NCBI GenBank assembly: GCA_002422865.1
Contig: DITN01000098.1
Location: 1-45,402 of the forward strand
Direction: 5' to 3'
From: Bacteroidetes bacterium UBA6183
GTDB lineage: Bacteria > Bacteroidota > Bacteroidia > UKL13-3
DNA: 45,402 nt
A program made the translations under genes and the position numbers. The notes beneath the pieces were generated by a model, which made no database searches, was not told the DNA's origin, and saw nothing but the letters and a program-made list of their open reading frames with translations. Shown piece by piece: positions 15,868 to 24,783 of this stretch. Position 1 is the stretch's first letter. The number at the start of each line of letters is the position of its first letter.

Positions 15868-17148
15868 ATGAGATTTTTAAGAATTACTTCATTATTTGCA
15901 CTCCTCGCATTAGGTGCATCATTTGCAAAAGCAGATGTTGCCGAGGGTGAACAATTATTCAACGCCAACTGTACAGCGTGTCATGCGTTGAACGAAAAAG
16001 TAGTTGGTCCTGCACTAAAAGGCGTTAACGAAAAGTATGACGAGGCTTGGCTCATTAAATGGATCAAGAACTCTCAAGCTATGGTTAAGTCTGGTGATGC
16101 CAAAGCAGTGAAAGCCTACAACGAAAATAACCAAGCGGTTATGACTTCGTTTGAGAACCTCTCGGATGCTCAGGTAAAATCAATTTTAGAGTACATCAAA
16201 ACTCCTCCAGTGGCTCAAGCAGCTACAACTCCTACAGGTGGTGGTGTCACTACTACGGGAACAGAAGTTGCTGCTTCTGCGAAAGATGCATTTTACAACA
16301 ACACAACATTTATTGCGCTTTCAATTATGGCGCTTATTTTGTTTGTAATTGTATTTGTGTTGTATCGCATCAAGCAAACTGTGCAAGGCATTTACAACAG
16401 TAAATTCCCTGAGCAAGCTGCTTTAGAGGCTGAACCGACTGTTGATGTAAAAACAACTTGGAAGTATAAATTATTTACCAAACACCCTGTTGTAGGTACT
16501 ATCATTGTAATACTAGGATTTACAGTGGTTTTAGGTATTTATGGATTTAACTATGGCCAAACAGAAGTTGGTGTTCAGCAAGGTTATGCGCCTGCTCAGC
16601 CAATTAACTATAGCCATGAGTTACATGCAGGTAAATACAAAATTAATTGCTTGTATTGCCACAATGGTGCAGATAAAGGTAAACAAGCTACCATTCCATC
16701 TGCAAGCACTTGTATGAATTGCCACATGCATGTAACGGCAAGTGCCAAATACGATGGTCAGGTGTCACCTGAAATTGCAAAAATTTATGATGCAGTAGGA
16801 TGGGATTCGGAGAAAAAAGCTTACGATCCAACCAAGCAACAAAAACCTATTAAATGGGTTCGTATCCACAACTTACCTGATTTGGCTTATTTTAACCACG
16901 CACAGCACGTAAAAGCGGGTAAAGTAGAGTGCCAAAGCTGTCACGGTGCTGTTGAAACCATGAAAGTGGTTTACCAACAAAGCTCATTACAAATGGGCTG
17001 GTGTATTAACTGTCACCGCGAAGCTAAAGTGGATGTAGATAATAATGATTACTACGAGAAATTGCATGAAGACCTAAAAGCACAAGGTAAATCGTACGCA
17101 ACCGTAAGTAATATTGGTGGTTTAGAGTGCGGTAAATGCCACTATTAA
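15868..17148 (+). CDS. actA: Alternative complex III subunit ActA with an N-terminal cytochrome c domain
   Basis: The multiheme subunit of the quinol:cytochrome c/oxidase oxidoreductase. I choose ATG 15868 (MRFLRITSLFALLALG, a signal peptide ending near AKA/DV) over the in-frame TTG at 15847. Numbering from there, a class I cytochrome c domain comes first (CTACH at 35-39, with MTSFENLSD as the likely methionine-ligand region). A membrane helix at about 145-170, a second at about 200-225 and then the pentaheme domain follow, with CxxCH at 261, 282, 355, 379 and 421. That makes six heme sites. The well-studied ActA proteins have five, so the N-terminal domain looks like a fused electron carrier. 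Confidence 0.92.
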   Translation: MRFLRITSLFALLALGASFAKADVAEGEQLFNANCTACHALNEKVVGPALKGVNEKYDEAWLIKWIKNSQAMVKSGDAKAVKAYNENNQAVMTSFENLSDAQVKSILEYIKTPPVAQAATTPTGGGVTTTGTEVAASAKDAFYNNTTFIALSIMALILFVIVFVLYRIKQTVQGIYNSKFPEQAALEAEPTVDVKTTWKYKLFTKHPVVGTIIVILGFTVVLGIYGFNYGQTEVGVQQGYAPAQPINYSHELHAGKYKINCLYCHNGADKGKQATIPSASTCMNCHMHVTASAKYDGQVSPEIAKIYDAVGWDSEKKAYDPTKQQKPIKWVRIHNLPDLAYFNHAQHVKAGKVECQSCHGAVETMKVVYQQSSLQMGWCINCHREAKVDVDNNDYYEKLHEDLKAQGKSYATVSNIGGLECGKCHY

Positions 17149-17209
17149 TTAAAAATTTCAGATTAAAATAATTTGAAGTTTATCATTATCACTTAGAAAA
17201 AATTCATCC

Positions 17210-20200
17210 ATGGAAAATAAAAATAAATACTGGAAAGGTTTAGAGGAATTAAACAACGACCCTAAATTTCTTCAAAATAAAAGAAATGAATTTGCTGAAG
17301 GTATTCCATTAGAAGACGTACTAACCGATAAAGACGGTGAAATGACTTCAAACAGACGTGACTTTTTAAAGTACTTCGGTTTCGGTATATCAGCAGTAGC
17401 ATTAGCAGCTTGTAATAAAGCTCCTGTTAAAAATGTTATTCCATACATCGTAAAACCAGAGAACATTACTCCGGGTATTCCAAATTGGTATGCATCTACA
17501 AACCCAACTACGGGTGTGAGCGTATTGGTTAAAACCCGTGAAGGTCGTCCGGTTAAAATTGAAGGTAACCCTGAGTCGCCTCTGTTTAAAGGTGGTGTTA
17601 ATGCAGTTGACCACGCTTCAGTTTTAGAATTATACGACAACGAGCGTTTACAAGGCCCAAAAGCTGAAGGTAACCAGGTTGATTGGAATACTTTAGATGG
17701 TAAAATTACCAAAGGCTTAGCAGCCGCTAAAGGTATTCGTATCGTTTCAGGTGCAGTTAACAGCCCTTCAACTAAAAAAGCAATAGCTGAATTTACCGCT
17801 AAATACCCGCAAACTAAACACATCGTTTACGAGCCGGTATCATACAATGCCATTATTGAGGCCAACGGCCAATCATTTGGTAAAGCGGTTATTCCGGGTT
17901 ACCAGTTTGATAAAGCAAAAACCATTGTAAGTTTTGGTGCCGATTTTCTAGGTACGTGGATTTCTCCGGTAGAGTTCACCAAACAGTGGGTTAAAAACCG
18001 TAAAGTGGGTACAACCAACAACGGTGCAAAAACCATGAGTCGTCATTACCAATTTGAATCTAATCTTTCATTAACTGGTTCAAACGCTGACGTTCGTGTT
18101 CCATTAAAGCCAAGTGCAACCAGTGTTGCTTTAATCAGTTTATACAATAAGGTAGCTGCTTTGGCAGGTGCAGCCAAATTATCATCACCCGGTGATGTTG
18201 AATTTGCTGTAAATATGATTGAAAATTCAGCTAAGGAACTTTGGGCTAACCGCGGTGCTTCTATCGTAGTTTGCGGTACCAACAATGTAGCTGATCAATT
18301 AATAGTGAATGCCATTAACAGTGTTTTAGGTAACATAGGTACTACCGTAGATTTAGACAACTACAGCAACCAAACAGGTGGTAACGATGCGGCTTTCGAA
18401 ACGTTTGTAAGTGAGTTAAACAGTGGTGCTGCTGATGCAGTAATATTCTTCAACTCAAACCCTGCATACAATTACTACGCTGCTGATAAATTAATAGCAG
18501 GTATTAAAAAAGCCACCGTTTCAATCAGCACAAACAGTGTTGCAGACGAAACAACTGCTTTATGTAAATTCCACGCTCCTGATAATCATTTCTTGGAATC
18601 GTGGGGTGATGTGGAAACCCGTGTAGGATTTATTGGTTTAATGCAACCAACTATTTCTCCGGTATTCAATACCCGTCAAGCTTCTGAAAGTTTCTTACGT
18701 TGGTCAGGTAACTTTACTGATTACTACACTTTCGTTAAAAACAATTGGACTGCTGCTTTAGGTGGCGAAGCAGGTTGGAACAAAGCATTGCATGATGGTT
18801 TTACCACATCAATGAAAACTCCTGTTGCCTACAAAACAAGTGTATTGCCTCAAGATGCAGTGAATGCTGCATACCAAACGTATACCGCTAATAAAGATAA
18901 AGTAGAACTAAGTTTATATACTAAAGTAGGTTTAGGTGATGGCCGTTATGCAAACAATCCTTGGTTGCAAGAAATGCCTGATCCAATATCGAAAGTATGC
19001 TGGGATAACTATGCTGCTATCGGTAAAGTAACTGCTGATAAATTAAATTTAAAAGATGGTGATGTAATTACCATCAAAACAAAAACAGGTGTTATCGAAA
19101 AAATTCCTGTGTTGGTTCAACCGGGTCAAGCCCGCGATACGATTTCAATAGCATTAGGTTATGGACGTACTGCTGGTGGTCGTGTTGGTGCTAACGTTGG
19201 TAAAAATGCATACACCGCTGTTAGCTTTAATGGTAAAACATACAGTTACACTGCTGCTGATGTTACAGTAGAAAAAACAGGTGATGGTTATGAATTGCCA
19301 CAAACACAAACTCACCATACCATTGAAGGTCGTGATATTATCCGTGAAGCTTCATTAGGTGAATTTGTTAAAGATCCTAAAGCAGGTAACCACAAACATG
19401 CACATATCATTACTTTATGGGATGAGCATGACAGCAAAGGCCACCGTTGGGCAATGGCTGTAGATTTAAACTCATGTACCGGTTGTGGTTCATGTGTAGT
19501 AAGTTGTAATGCCGAAAACAATGTGCCTGTAGTTGGTCGTCAAGAAATACTAAACAGTCGTGAAATGCACTGGATGCGTATCGACCGTTACTACAGTTTT
19601 AAAGATGCTCATGGTAATAAAGTGACTCGTGAAGCCGGTTTAGCTGGTAACATGCTAAAAGGTAAAGACGAAAGTTTAATTACTGATGAAACTGATTTTG
19701 AAAACGTACGTGTAGCATTCCAACCATTGATGTGTCAACATTGCGGTCATGCGCCATGCGAAACTGTTTGTCCTGTATTGGCAACTGTACATAGCTCTGA
19801 AGGTTTAAACCACATGGCTTACAACCGTTGCGTTGGTACTCGTTATTGCGCAAACAACTGCCCTTACAAGGTAAGACGTTTCAACTGGTTTAAATATCGT
19901 GAGAATGATGAGTTTGATTTCTACATGAACAACGATTTAGGTCGTATGGTTATTAACCCTGATGTTACAGTTCGTTCACGTGGGGTTATGGAGAAATGTT
20001 CATTCTGTATTCAGCGTATTCAAGCAGGTAAATTACAAGCTAAATTAGAAAACCGTAAAGTAAAAGACGGTGATGTTAAAACAGCTTGTCAACAATCTTG
20101 CCCGGCAGATGCAATTATATTTGGTGATGTAAACGATAAAAACAGTGAAATCGCTAAGTTATTTAACAACGAACGTAGCTATGTATTATTAGAAGAGTAC

Positions 20201-20362
20201 AACGTACAGCCTTCTGTTTCTTACATGACAAAAATCCGTAACGTAGAAGAAGAGTTAGCCGGTGGACACACCGAACACTCAACAACTGCTCCGGGTCATA
20301 CTGGTCATGAAGAAGCTAAGCACGATACAGCTGCTCACGCTAATGCAGAACACGCTCATTAA
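17210..20362 (+). CDS. actB: Alternative complex III iron-sulfur/molybdopterin-like subunit ActB
   Basis: A 1050-residue fusion of a molybdopterin-oxidoreductase-like domain (about 70-720, without cofactor in known complexes) and a ferredoxin-like domain. A twin-arginine signal is seen at SNRRDFLKYFGFG (Arg49-Arg50), ending in a lipobox-like LAAC at Cys68, so the protein is probably exported folded and lipid-anchored. Four cysteine clusters begin at residues 756 (CTGCGSC..SC), 842 (CQHCGHAPCETVC), 874 (CVGTRYCANNCP) and 930 (CSFC...CQQSC). These fit the three [4Fe-4S] and one [3Fe-4S] centres of the family. The last 34 residues are unusually histidine-rich (8 His). It is the second gene of the act operon. 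Confidence 0.95.
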   Translation: MENKNKYWKGLEELNNDPKFLQNKRNEFAEGIPLEDVLTDKDGEMTSNRRDFLKYFGFGISAVALAACNKAPVKNVIPYIVKPENITPGIPNWYASTNPTTGVSVLVKTREGRPVKIEGNPESPLFKGGVNAVDHASVLELYDNERLQGPKAEGNQVDWNTLDGKITKGLAAAKGIRIVSGAVNSPSTKKAIAEFTAKYPQTKHIVYEPVSYNAIIEANGQSFGKAVIPGYQFDKAKTIVSFGADFLGTWISPVEFTKQWVKNRKVGTTNNGAKTMSRHYQFESNLSLTGSNADVRVPLKPSATSVALISLYNKVAALAGAAKLSSPGDVEFAVNMIENSAKELWANRGASIVVCGTNNVADQLIVNAINSVLGNIGTTVDLDNYSNQTGGNDAAFETFVSELNSGAADAVIFFNSNPAYNYYAADKLIAGIKKATVSISTNSVADETTALCKFHAPDNHFLESWGDVETRVGFIGLMQPTISPVFNTRQASESFLRWSGNFTDYYTFVKNNWTAALGGEAGWNKALHDGFTTSMKTPVAYKTSVLPQDAVNAAYQTYTANKDKVELSLYTKVGLGDGRYANNPWLQEMPDPISKVCWDNYAAIGKVTADKLNLKDGDVITIKTKTGVIEKIPVLVQPGQARDTISIALGYGRTAGGRVGANVGKNAYTAVSFNGKTYSYTAADVTVEKTGDGYELPQTQTHHTIEGRDIIREASLGEFVKDPKAGNHKHAHIITLWDEHDSKGHRWAMAVDLNSCTGCGSCVVSCNAENNVPVVGRQEILNSREMHWMRIDRYYSFKDAHGNKVTREAGLAGNMLKGKDESLITDETDFENVRVAFQPLMCQHCGHAPCETVCPVLATVHSSEGLNHMAYNRCVGTRYCANNCPYKVRRFNWFKYRENDEFDFYMNNDLGRMVINPDVTVRSRGVMEKCSFCIQRIQAGKLQAKLENRKVKDGDVKTACQQSCPADAIIFGDVNDKNSEIAKLFNNERSYVLLEEYNVQPSVSYMTKIRNVEEELAGGHTEHSTTAPGHTGHEEAKHDTAAHANAEHAH

Positions 20363-20393
20363 TTAAATTCTGGTAATTAAAAAAACATAACAC

Positions 20394-21794
20394 ATGTCAT
20401 ACGAATCACCAATAAGAGAACCATTAGTAAACGGTGGCAAAACATACGCAGATGTAACGCGTGATATTTTGCGCCCAATGGAAAACAAAGCATCAAAAGG
20501 CTGGTGGATAGGTTTCACTATATCGGCTATTGTGCTTGGTATTTGGATTGCTGCAAGTACTTACACCTTTTTAACAGGTTTAGGAGTTTGGGGCTTAAAT
20601 AAAACTGTAGGTTGGGCATTTGATATCACCAACTTCGTATTCTGGGTGGGTATTGGTCACGCAGGTACACTTATCTCGGCTGTATTATTATTATTCCGTC
20701 AAAAATGGCGTATGTCTATCAACCGCTCGGCTGAGGCAATGACCATCTTCGCGGTAATTTGTGCGGCTTCATTCATTTTATCACATATGGGACGTCCGTG
20801 GGTGGCTTATTGGCCAATTCCACTTCCAAATGCTTTTGGTACATTATGGGTTAACTTTAACTCTCCATTGGTTTGGGACGTATTCGCGATTTCAACATAC
20901 TTCTCGGTATCATTGGTATTCTGGTACATCGGTTTAATTCCGGATATCGCAACTACACGTGATAGAGCTACGGGTTTACGTAAATTCATTTACAATTTCT
21001 TCTCAATGGGCTGGAATGGTTCAACCCGTACTTGGCACCGTTACGAAATGATTTCGTTAATATTAGCAGGTATTTCTACTCCGTTGGTATTCTCGGTTCA
21101 CTCCATTGTATCTATGGACTTTGCTACATCATTGGTTCCGGGATGGCATACCACCATCTTCCCTCCATACTTCGTAGCCGGTGCGATTTTCTCAGGTTTT
21201 GGTATGGTGTTAACTTTATTGGTTATTGGCCGTGTAGTATTAAAACAAGAAGAGTATATTACCATGGGCCACTTGGATGCAATGTGCCGTGTGGTTATGT
21301 TAACAGGTACCATGGTAGGTTTAGCTTACATTACTGAGTTTTTCGTTGCTGCTTACTCTGGTGTTGAATACGAACAATATGCATTTATTAACCGTGCTAG
21401 CGGTCCATATTGGTGGAGTTACTGGATTATGATGGGTTGTAACTTAATTGCACCTCAGGTATTTTGGACAAAATGGGCACGTTCAACACCTTGGTTCATT
21501 TTTGTGATGTCAATCATTGTAAACATTGGTATGTGGTTCGAGCGTTTCGTAATTATCGTTACCTCATTACATAGAGATTTCTTACCATCAAGCTGGACAA
21601 TGTATACGCCTACATTTACCGAGTTCATGATTTTATTCGGTTCATTCGGATTGTTCTTTACATTATACTTCTTGTTTATTCGCTATTTGCCTACCATCAA
21701 CATGGCTGAGGTAAAATCAATCATACCAACTCATTCGCATGACAACCACGGTTCTCATGCACACGCAGAGAAAGGAGATACAGTACATGGATAA
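20394..21794 (+). CDS. actC: Alternative complex III NrfD-like membrane subunit ActC
   Basis: A polytopic inner-membrane protein (466 residues, about 10 helices) of the NrfD/PsrC family; in alternative complex III this subunit, with ActF, forms the membrane core and carries the quinol site. Family marks include NKTVGWAFDITNFVFWVGIGHAGTLISAVLLLFRQKWR, the SHMGRPWVAYW loop, HRYEMISLILAGISTPLVFSVHSIVSMDFA and GAIFSGFGMVLTLLVIGR. The C-terminal tail contains six histidines in about 21 residues (THSHDNHGSHAHAEKGD). The gene starts 31 bp after actB, and its end overlaps actD. Confidence 0.95.
   Translation: MSYESPIREPLVNGGKTYADVTRDILRPMENKASKGWWIGFTISAIVLGIWIAASTYTFLTGLGVWGLNKTVGWAFDITNFVFWVGIGHAGTLISAVLLLFRQKWRMSINRSAEAMTIFAVICAASFILSHMGRPWVAYWPIPLPNAFGTLWVNFNSPLVWDVFAISTYFSVSLVFWYIGLIPDIATTRDRATGLRKFIYNFFSMGWNGSTRTWHRYEMISLILAGISTPLVFSVHSIVSMDFATSLVPGWHTTIFPPYFVAGAIFSGFGMVLTLLVIGRVVLKQEEYITMGHLDAMCRVVMLTGTMVGLAYITEFFVAAYSGVEYEQYAFINRASGPYWWSYWIMMGCNLIAPQVFWTKWARSTPWFIFVMSIIVNIGMWFERFVIIVTSLHRDFLPSSWTMYTPTFTEFMILFGSFGLFFTLYFLFIRYLPTINMAEVKSIIPTHSHDNHGSHAHAEKGDTVHG
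21771..21777 (+). promoter_or_regulatory. Ribosome binding site that fixes the actD start
   Basis: AAAGGAG lies nine bases before the ATG at 21787. It supports that ATG over the upstream in-frame start at 21739, which would overlap actC by 56 bases. Confidence 0.6.
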
Positions 21795-22314
21795 TAAAAA
21801 AATGCTATTGGGGGTTTACGATAACCCAGATGCAACTTTTGATGTAACTAAAAGTTTAAAGGAAAAAGGTTACGATGTATACGATGTGTACACTCCGTTT
21901 GCCGTTCACAATTTAGATCGTGTTTTAGGTGTTAAGCGTTCACGTTTGTCTACTGCAGCTTTTATATTTGCAATGACAGGTTTGGTTTCAGCTGTATCAC
22001 TTCAATCATTTACTTCGTATTTCGATTGGCCGATGTTAATTGGTGGTAAACCATTTTTACATATACCAACTTATATCCCAATTACATTCGAACTTTCAAT
22101 TTTGTTTACCGCTTTTGGTATGGTTGGATGTTTTTTTGTGGTTAACAAAATGTTTTGGGGACGTAACTCTGATATCATTGATTTACGTGTAACAGACGAC
22201 CGTTTTGTGATTGCAGTAAATGTACACGAAGGTAAGACAGATGTTACAGAGCTATCAAACATCTTTGTTAAAGGTGGCGCTTTAGAAGTTAGAGAAAGGA
22301 TTAACGAACTATGA
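21787..22314 (+). CDS. actD: Alternative complex III subunit ActD (DUF3341)
   Basis: A 175-residue protein with two membrane helices (about 62-85 and 103-125) and the DUF3341 pattern: GVYDNPDATFDVTKSLKEKGYDVYDVYTPFAVHNLDRVLGVKRSRL before the first helix, FDWPMLIGGKPFLHIPTYIPITFEL between the helices, and a soluble C-terminus. ActD is a membrane subunit with no redox centre. I chose the start at 21787 on the basis of the AAAGGAG site; it gives an eight-base overlap with actC. Its stop overlaps the actE start (ATGA), so the three genes are tightly coupled. Confidence 0.93.
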   Translation: MDNKKMLLGVYDNPDATFDVTKSLKEKGYDVYDVYTPFAVHNLDRVLGVKRSRLSTAAFIFAMTGLVSAVSLQSFTSYFDWPMLIGGKPFLHIPTYIPITFELSILFTAFGMVGCFFVVNKMFWGRNSDIIDLRVTDDRFVIAVNVHEGKTDVTELSNIFVKGGALEVRERINEL

Positions 22315-22916
22315 GAAAGTCGATATACACGTTATTAGCTGTTGCCGCATCAACCGTAGTTATGGTAGGATGCAGTGCAGGTGGCGATAACCCGGGCGTT
22401 GAGTATGCCCCTAACATGTATGTGTCGTTTGCTTACGAGCCAATGTCTCAGTTAGCAACGGATGATGCAGGATCTTCAAACGGTAACAATACAATCAATC
22501 CTTATGGAATGAATATGCGTTTACCTGTTAAAGGTACAATTGCACGTGGCCAATTGGATTACGCTACATACAACTTGCCAAAAAGTAACGAAAGTTATGA
22601 GGCTGCCAGTGCTTGGAAAAATCCATTAGCTGCAACAGAATATAACTTAGCTGAGGGAAAACGCTTATACAACATCAACTGTACTCCTTGTCATGGCGAA
22701 GATGGTCTTGGTAAAGGTACAATTGTAGCTGATGGTAAATATCCTCAAGTACCAGCATATGGCGATAGGCTTCCTACCATCAACCAAGGTAAAGCTTTTT
22801 ATAGCATTACGCATGGTAAAAACTTGATGGGTGCTTATGGTTCGGCATTAAGCCCGAAACAACGCTGGCAAGTAGTTCACTACATTTATAATTTAAGCGG
22901 TGTTACTGCTAACTAA
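22311..22916 (+). CDS. actE: Alternative complex III monoheme cytochrome c subunit ActE
   Basis: A 201-residue lipoprotein (signal MRKSIYTLLAVAASTVVMVG then Cys21) with one heme site CTPCH starting at Cys124. The family features are present: the PMNYMRLPVKGTI-like region (here NMRLPVKGTIARGQLDY), the pre-heme GKRLYNINCTPCHGEDGLGKG and a methionine-ligand candidate in GKNLMGAYGSAL. In known complexes ActE docks next to ActA and carries the sixth heme. The ATGA overlap with actD indicates translational coupling. Confidence 0.94.
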   Translation: MRKSIYTLLAVAASTVVMVGCSAGGDNPGVEYAPNMYVSFAYEPMSQLATDDAGSSNGNNTINPYGMNMRLPVKGTIARGQLDYATYNLPKSNESYEAASAWKNPLAATEYNLAEGKRLYNINCTPCHGEDGLGKGTIVADGKYPQVPAYGDRLPTINQGKAFYSITHGKNLMGAYGSALSPKQRWQVVHYIYNLSGVTAN

Positions 22917-22943
22917 TAACTAATTTAAAATACTCTACACACA

Positions 22944-24266
22944 ATGGGACATACTACTGCCATTCAATTAAGAGAAGAAAAATTTGTATACACTGATAAA
23001 GCAAAGCGCTTATCATTTATACTTATGGGCTTGGGATTGTTATTAGCGCTTATAGGTTACTTTACCTATCACCCAAGCATCGAAGGTTTTACAGAGGAGC
23101 AATTACACCATTTGCCTATCAAACGCCTTTTGGGTAGTTTGTTGTTTAATGGTTATTTCTTTTTCCTTATCTCAACATTAGCTATCATATTTATCGTTAT
23201 CAGCCAATTAGCCAACGCTGGTTGGTACGTGGCTGTTCGCAGGGTATTTGAAGCAATGAGTGAGTTTATGCCAATAGGCGCAATCACTGTATTTGTTATA
23301 GTGTTTTTAAGTCTTTATGTTTTCCATGGTGGTATCTACCATTGGGCACATGATGGTGTAATGGAATCAGATCCGTTATTGGCGAAAAAAACATGGTATT
23401 TAAATAAACCATTCTTTTTAATTCGTCTTGCTGCATTCACCGGTTTTTGGGTTTGGGCCGCAAGTATGATTAGAAAGTACTCTCGTCAAGAAGACCAGTT
23501 ATCAACTGGATTAAATGACACCACATTTTTTGATAAATCGTATAACCTATCTGCTTTATTCATGATTGTGTTCGGATTTACCTTCAGTATGTTTGCATGG
23601 GATATTACCATGAGTGTTGATGCACATTGGTATTCAACCATCTTTACCATTTACAACTTTGCAACAGGTTGGGCTAGTGCCATGACAGTTGCTTACTTAA
23701 TTACCTGGTACTTGCGCAAAAATGGTTACATGCAAGGTATTGTAACGGATGAGCACATGCACGATTTAGGTAAATGGGTATTTGCTATATCTATGTTTTG
23801 GACATACATGTGGGTAGCGCAATTCTTATTAATTTGGTATGCAAATATTCCAGAGGAGGTTGCTTACTACCAACCACGTATGTACGGTTCTTATAGTTTC
23901 AGTTTCTACTTTAATTTGGTATTAAATTTCGTTATTCCTTTCTTCATGTTTATGAAAAGAGGCGCAAAACGTAATCCTAACGTAGGTGCTATAGTTGGAG
24001 CTTGTATTTTAATTGGTCACTGGAACGATGTTTACTTAATGGTAATGCCCGGTGCTATGAATTTAGCTACAGCAGTAACTGATCATAATCCAACTGGAAT
24101 TATTGAAGTACCTTCTCAAGGTGTAGGTTTAATGGAAATTGGTTTCTTAAGTTTATTTGCCGGTTTATTCTTGTTCATTGTTATGAAGGGTTTAACCAAA
24201 GCAAATTTATACCCAACCAAACATCCTTACATTTTAGAAAGTGTACAACACGATACCGGTGTTTAA
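22944..24266 (+). CDS. actF: Alternative complex III membrane subunit ActF
   Basis: A 440-residue polytopic protein, the second NrfD-like subunit, with about ten helices. Recognisable segments are KRLLGSLLFNGYFFFLISTLAIIFI, VRRVFEAMSEFMPIGAITVF, HGGIYHWAHDGVMESDPLLAKKTWYLNKPFF, FAWDITMSVDAHWYSTIFTIYNFA and MFWTYMWVAQFLLIWYANIPEE. It is the last gene of the act cluster. A strong terminator lies about 20 bp after the stop codon, and no cytochrome oxidase gene follows, although oxidase genes often do in relatives. Confidence 0.94.
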   Translation: MGHTTAIQLREEKFVYTDKAKRLSFILMGLGLLLALIGYFTYHPSIEGFTEEQLHHLPIKRLLGSLLFNGYFFFLISTLAIIFIVISQLANAGWYVAVRRVFEAMSEFMPIGAITVFVIVFLSLYVFHGGIYHWAHDGVMESDPLLAKKTWYLNKPFFLIRLAAFTGFWVWAASMIRKYSRQEDQLSTGLNDTTFFDKSYNLSALFMIVFGFTFSMFAWDITMSVDAHWYSTIFTIYNFATGWASAMTVAYLITWYLRKNGYMQGIVTDEHMHDLGKWVFAISMFWTYMWVAQFLLIWYANIPEEVAYYQPRMYGSYSFSFYFNLVLNFVIPFFMFMKRGAKRNPNVGAIVGACILIGHWNDVYLMVMPGAMNLATAVTDHNPTGIIEVPSQGVGLMEIGFLSLFAGLFLFIVMKGLTKANLYPTKHPYILESVQHDTGV

Positions 24267-24283
24267 TTAAAACACTGCATAAC

Positions 24284-24318
24284 AAAAAGCCTCGATTCTT
24301 ATGAATCGAGGCTTTTTT
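24284..24318. terminator. Bidirectional terminator between actF and folB
   Basis: A perfect 15-bp stem, AAAAAGCCTCGATTC with GAATCGAGGCTTTTT, around a 4-base loop. The A-run and T-run on either side allow it to end both the act operon and the convergent folB transcript. Confidence 0.93.
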
Positions 24319-24337
24319 ATTTATAACCAGTTAAACA

Positions 24338-24685
24338 TTATTTTATGTAGCGAGTTGTAACTGTTGCCGAACCATTCATGCCCGGAATAGGAGGTGCGCA
24401 TTTGGTTAGTTTTACTTCAATCAATTGCGCATCAAAAAAACATAATTTTAAATCGTTTAGTATTAGCCTTGCAACCTCTTCAATAAAATCTTTAGGTACT
24501 TGCATCTGTTGGTTAACTATCCTGTATACTTCTTCGTAATTTATCAGATGCTCCAGTTTTAAATAAGCGTCATGGTCCGGTGCCTCTATTTTCACATCAA
24601 CTATAAACTCGCCCCCTTTTTCACGTTCAAAATCATACAAACCGTGATAGGCATAAAACTTTAAATTGTTTAATTCTACAATCAT
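24338..24685 (-). CDS. folB: Dihydroneopterin aldolase
   Basis: This enzyme cleaves 7,8-dihydroneopterin to 6-hydroxymethyl-dihydropterin in folate synthesis. The start at 24685 (MIVELNNLKFYAYHGLYDFEREKGGEFIVDV) is preferred over 24703 because family members begin with the short strand before FYAYHG. Catalytic and binding features: YHGLYDFEREKGGEF (glutamate and tyrosine of the first loop), LINYEEVYRIV, FIEEVARLILNDL and the closing VKLTKCAPPIPG with its conserved lysine and proline. Length (115 residues) is normal. It stands alone, convergent with actF. Confidence 0.9.
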   Translation of the reverse strand: MIVELNNLKFYAYHGLYDFEREKGGEFIVDVKIEAPDHDAYLKLEHLINYEEVYRIVNQQMQVPKDFIEEVARLILNDLKLCFFDAQLIEVKLTKCAPPIPGMNGSATVTTRYIK

Positions 24686-24742
24686 GCAAATAATTTTACG
24701 CAATTAACCATTTAAAACTGACACAAAATAGCCACTTTAAGT

Positions 24743-24774
24743 GTTTTAAATGAACAATTAAACATTAAATTCGC
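24743..24774 (+). promoter_or_regulatory. Candidate promoter of the acyl-CoA dehydrogenase gene
   Basis: TTTA at 24743-24746, 19 bases, then TAAATTCGC at 24766-24774, a TAnnTTCG-type -7 box. The ATG follows nine bases later, so the leader would be very short. Confidence 0.35.
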
Positions 24775-24783
24775 AACCAATTC

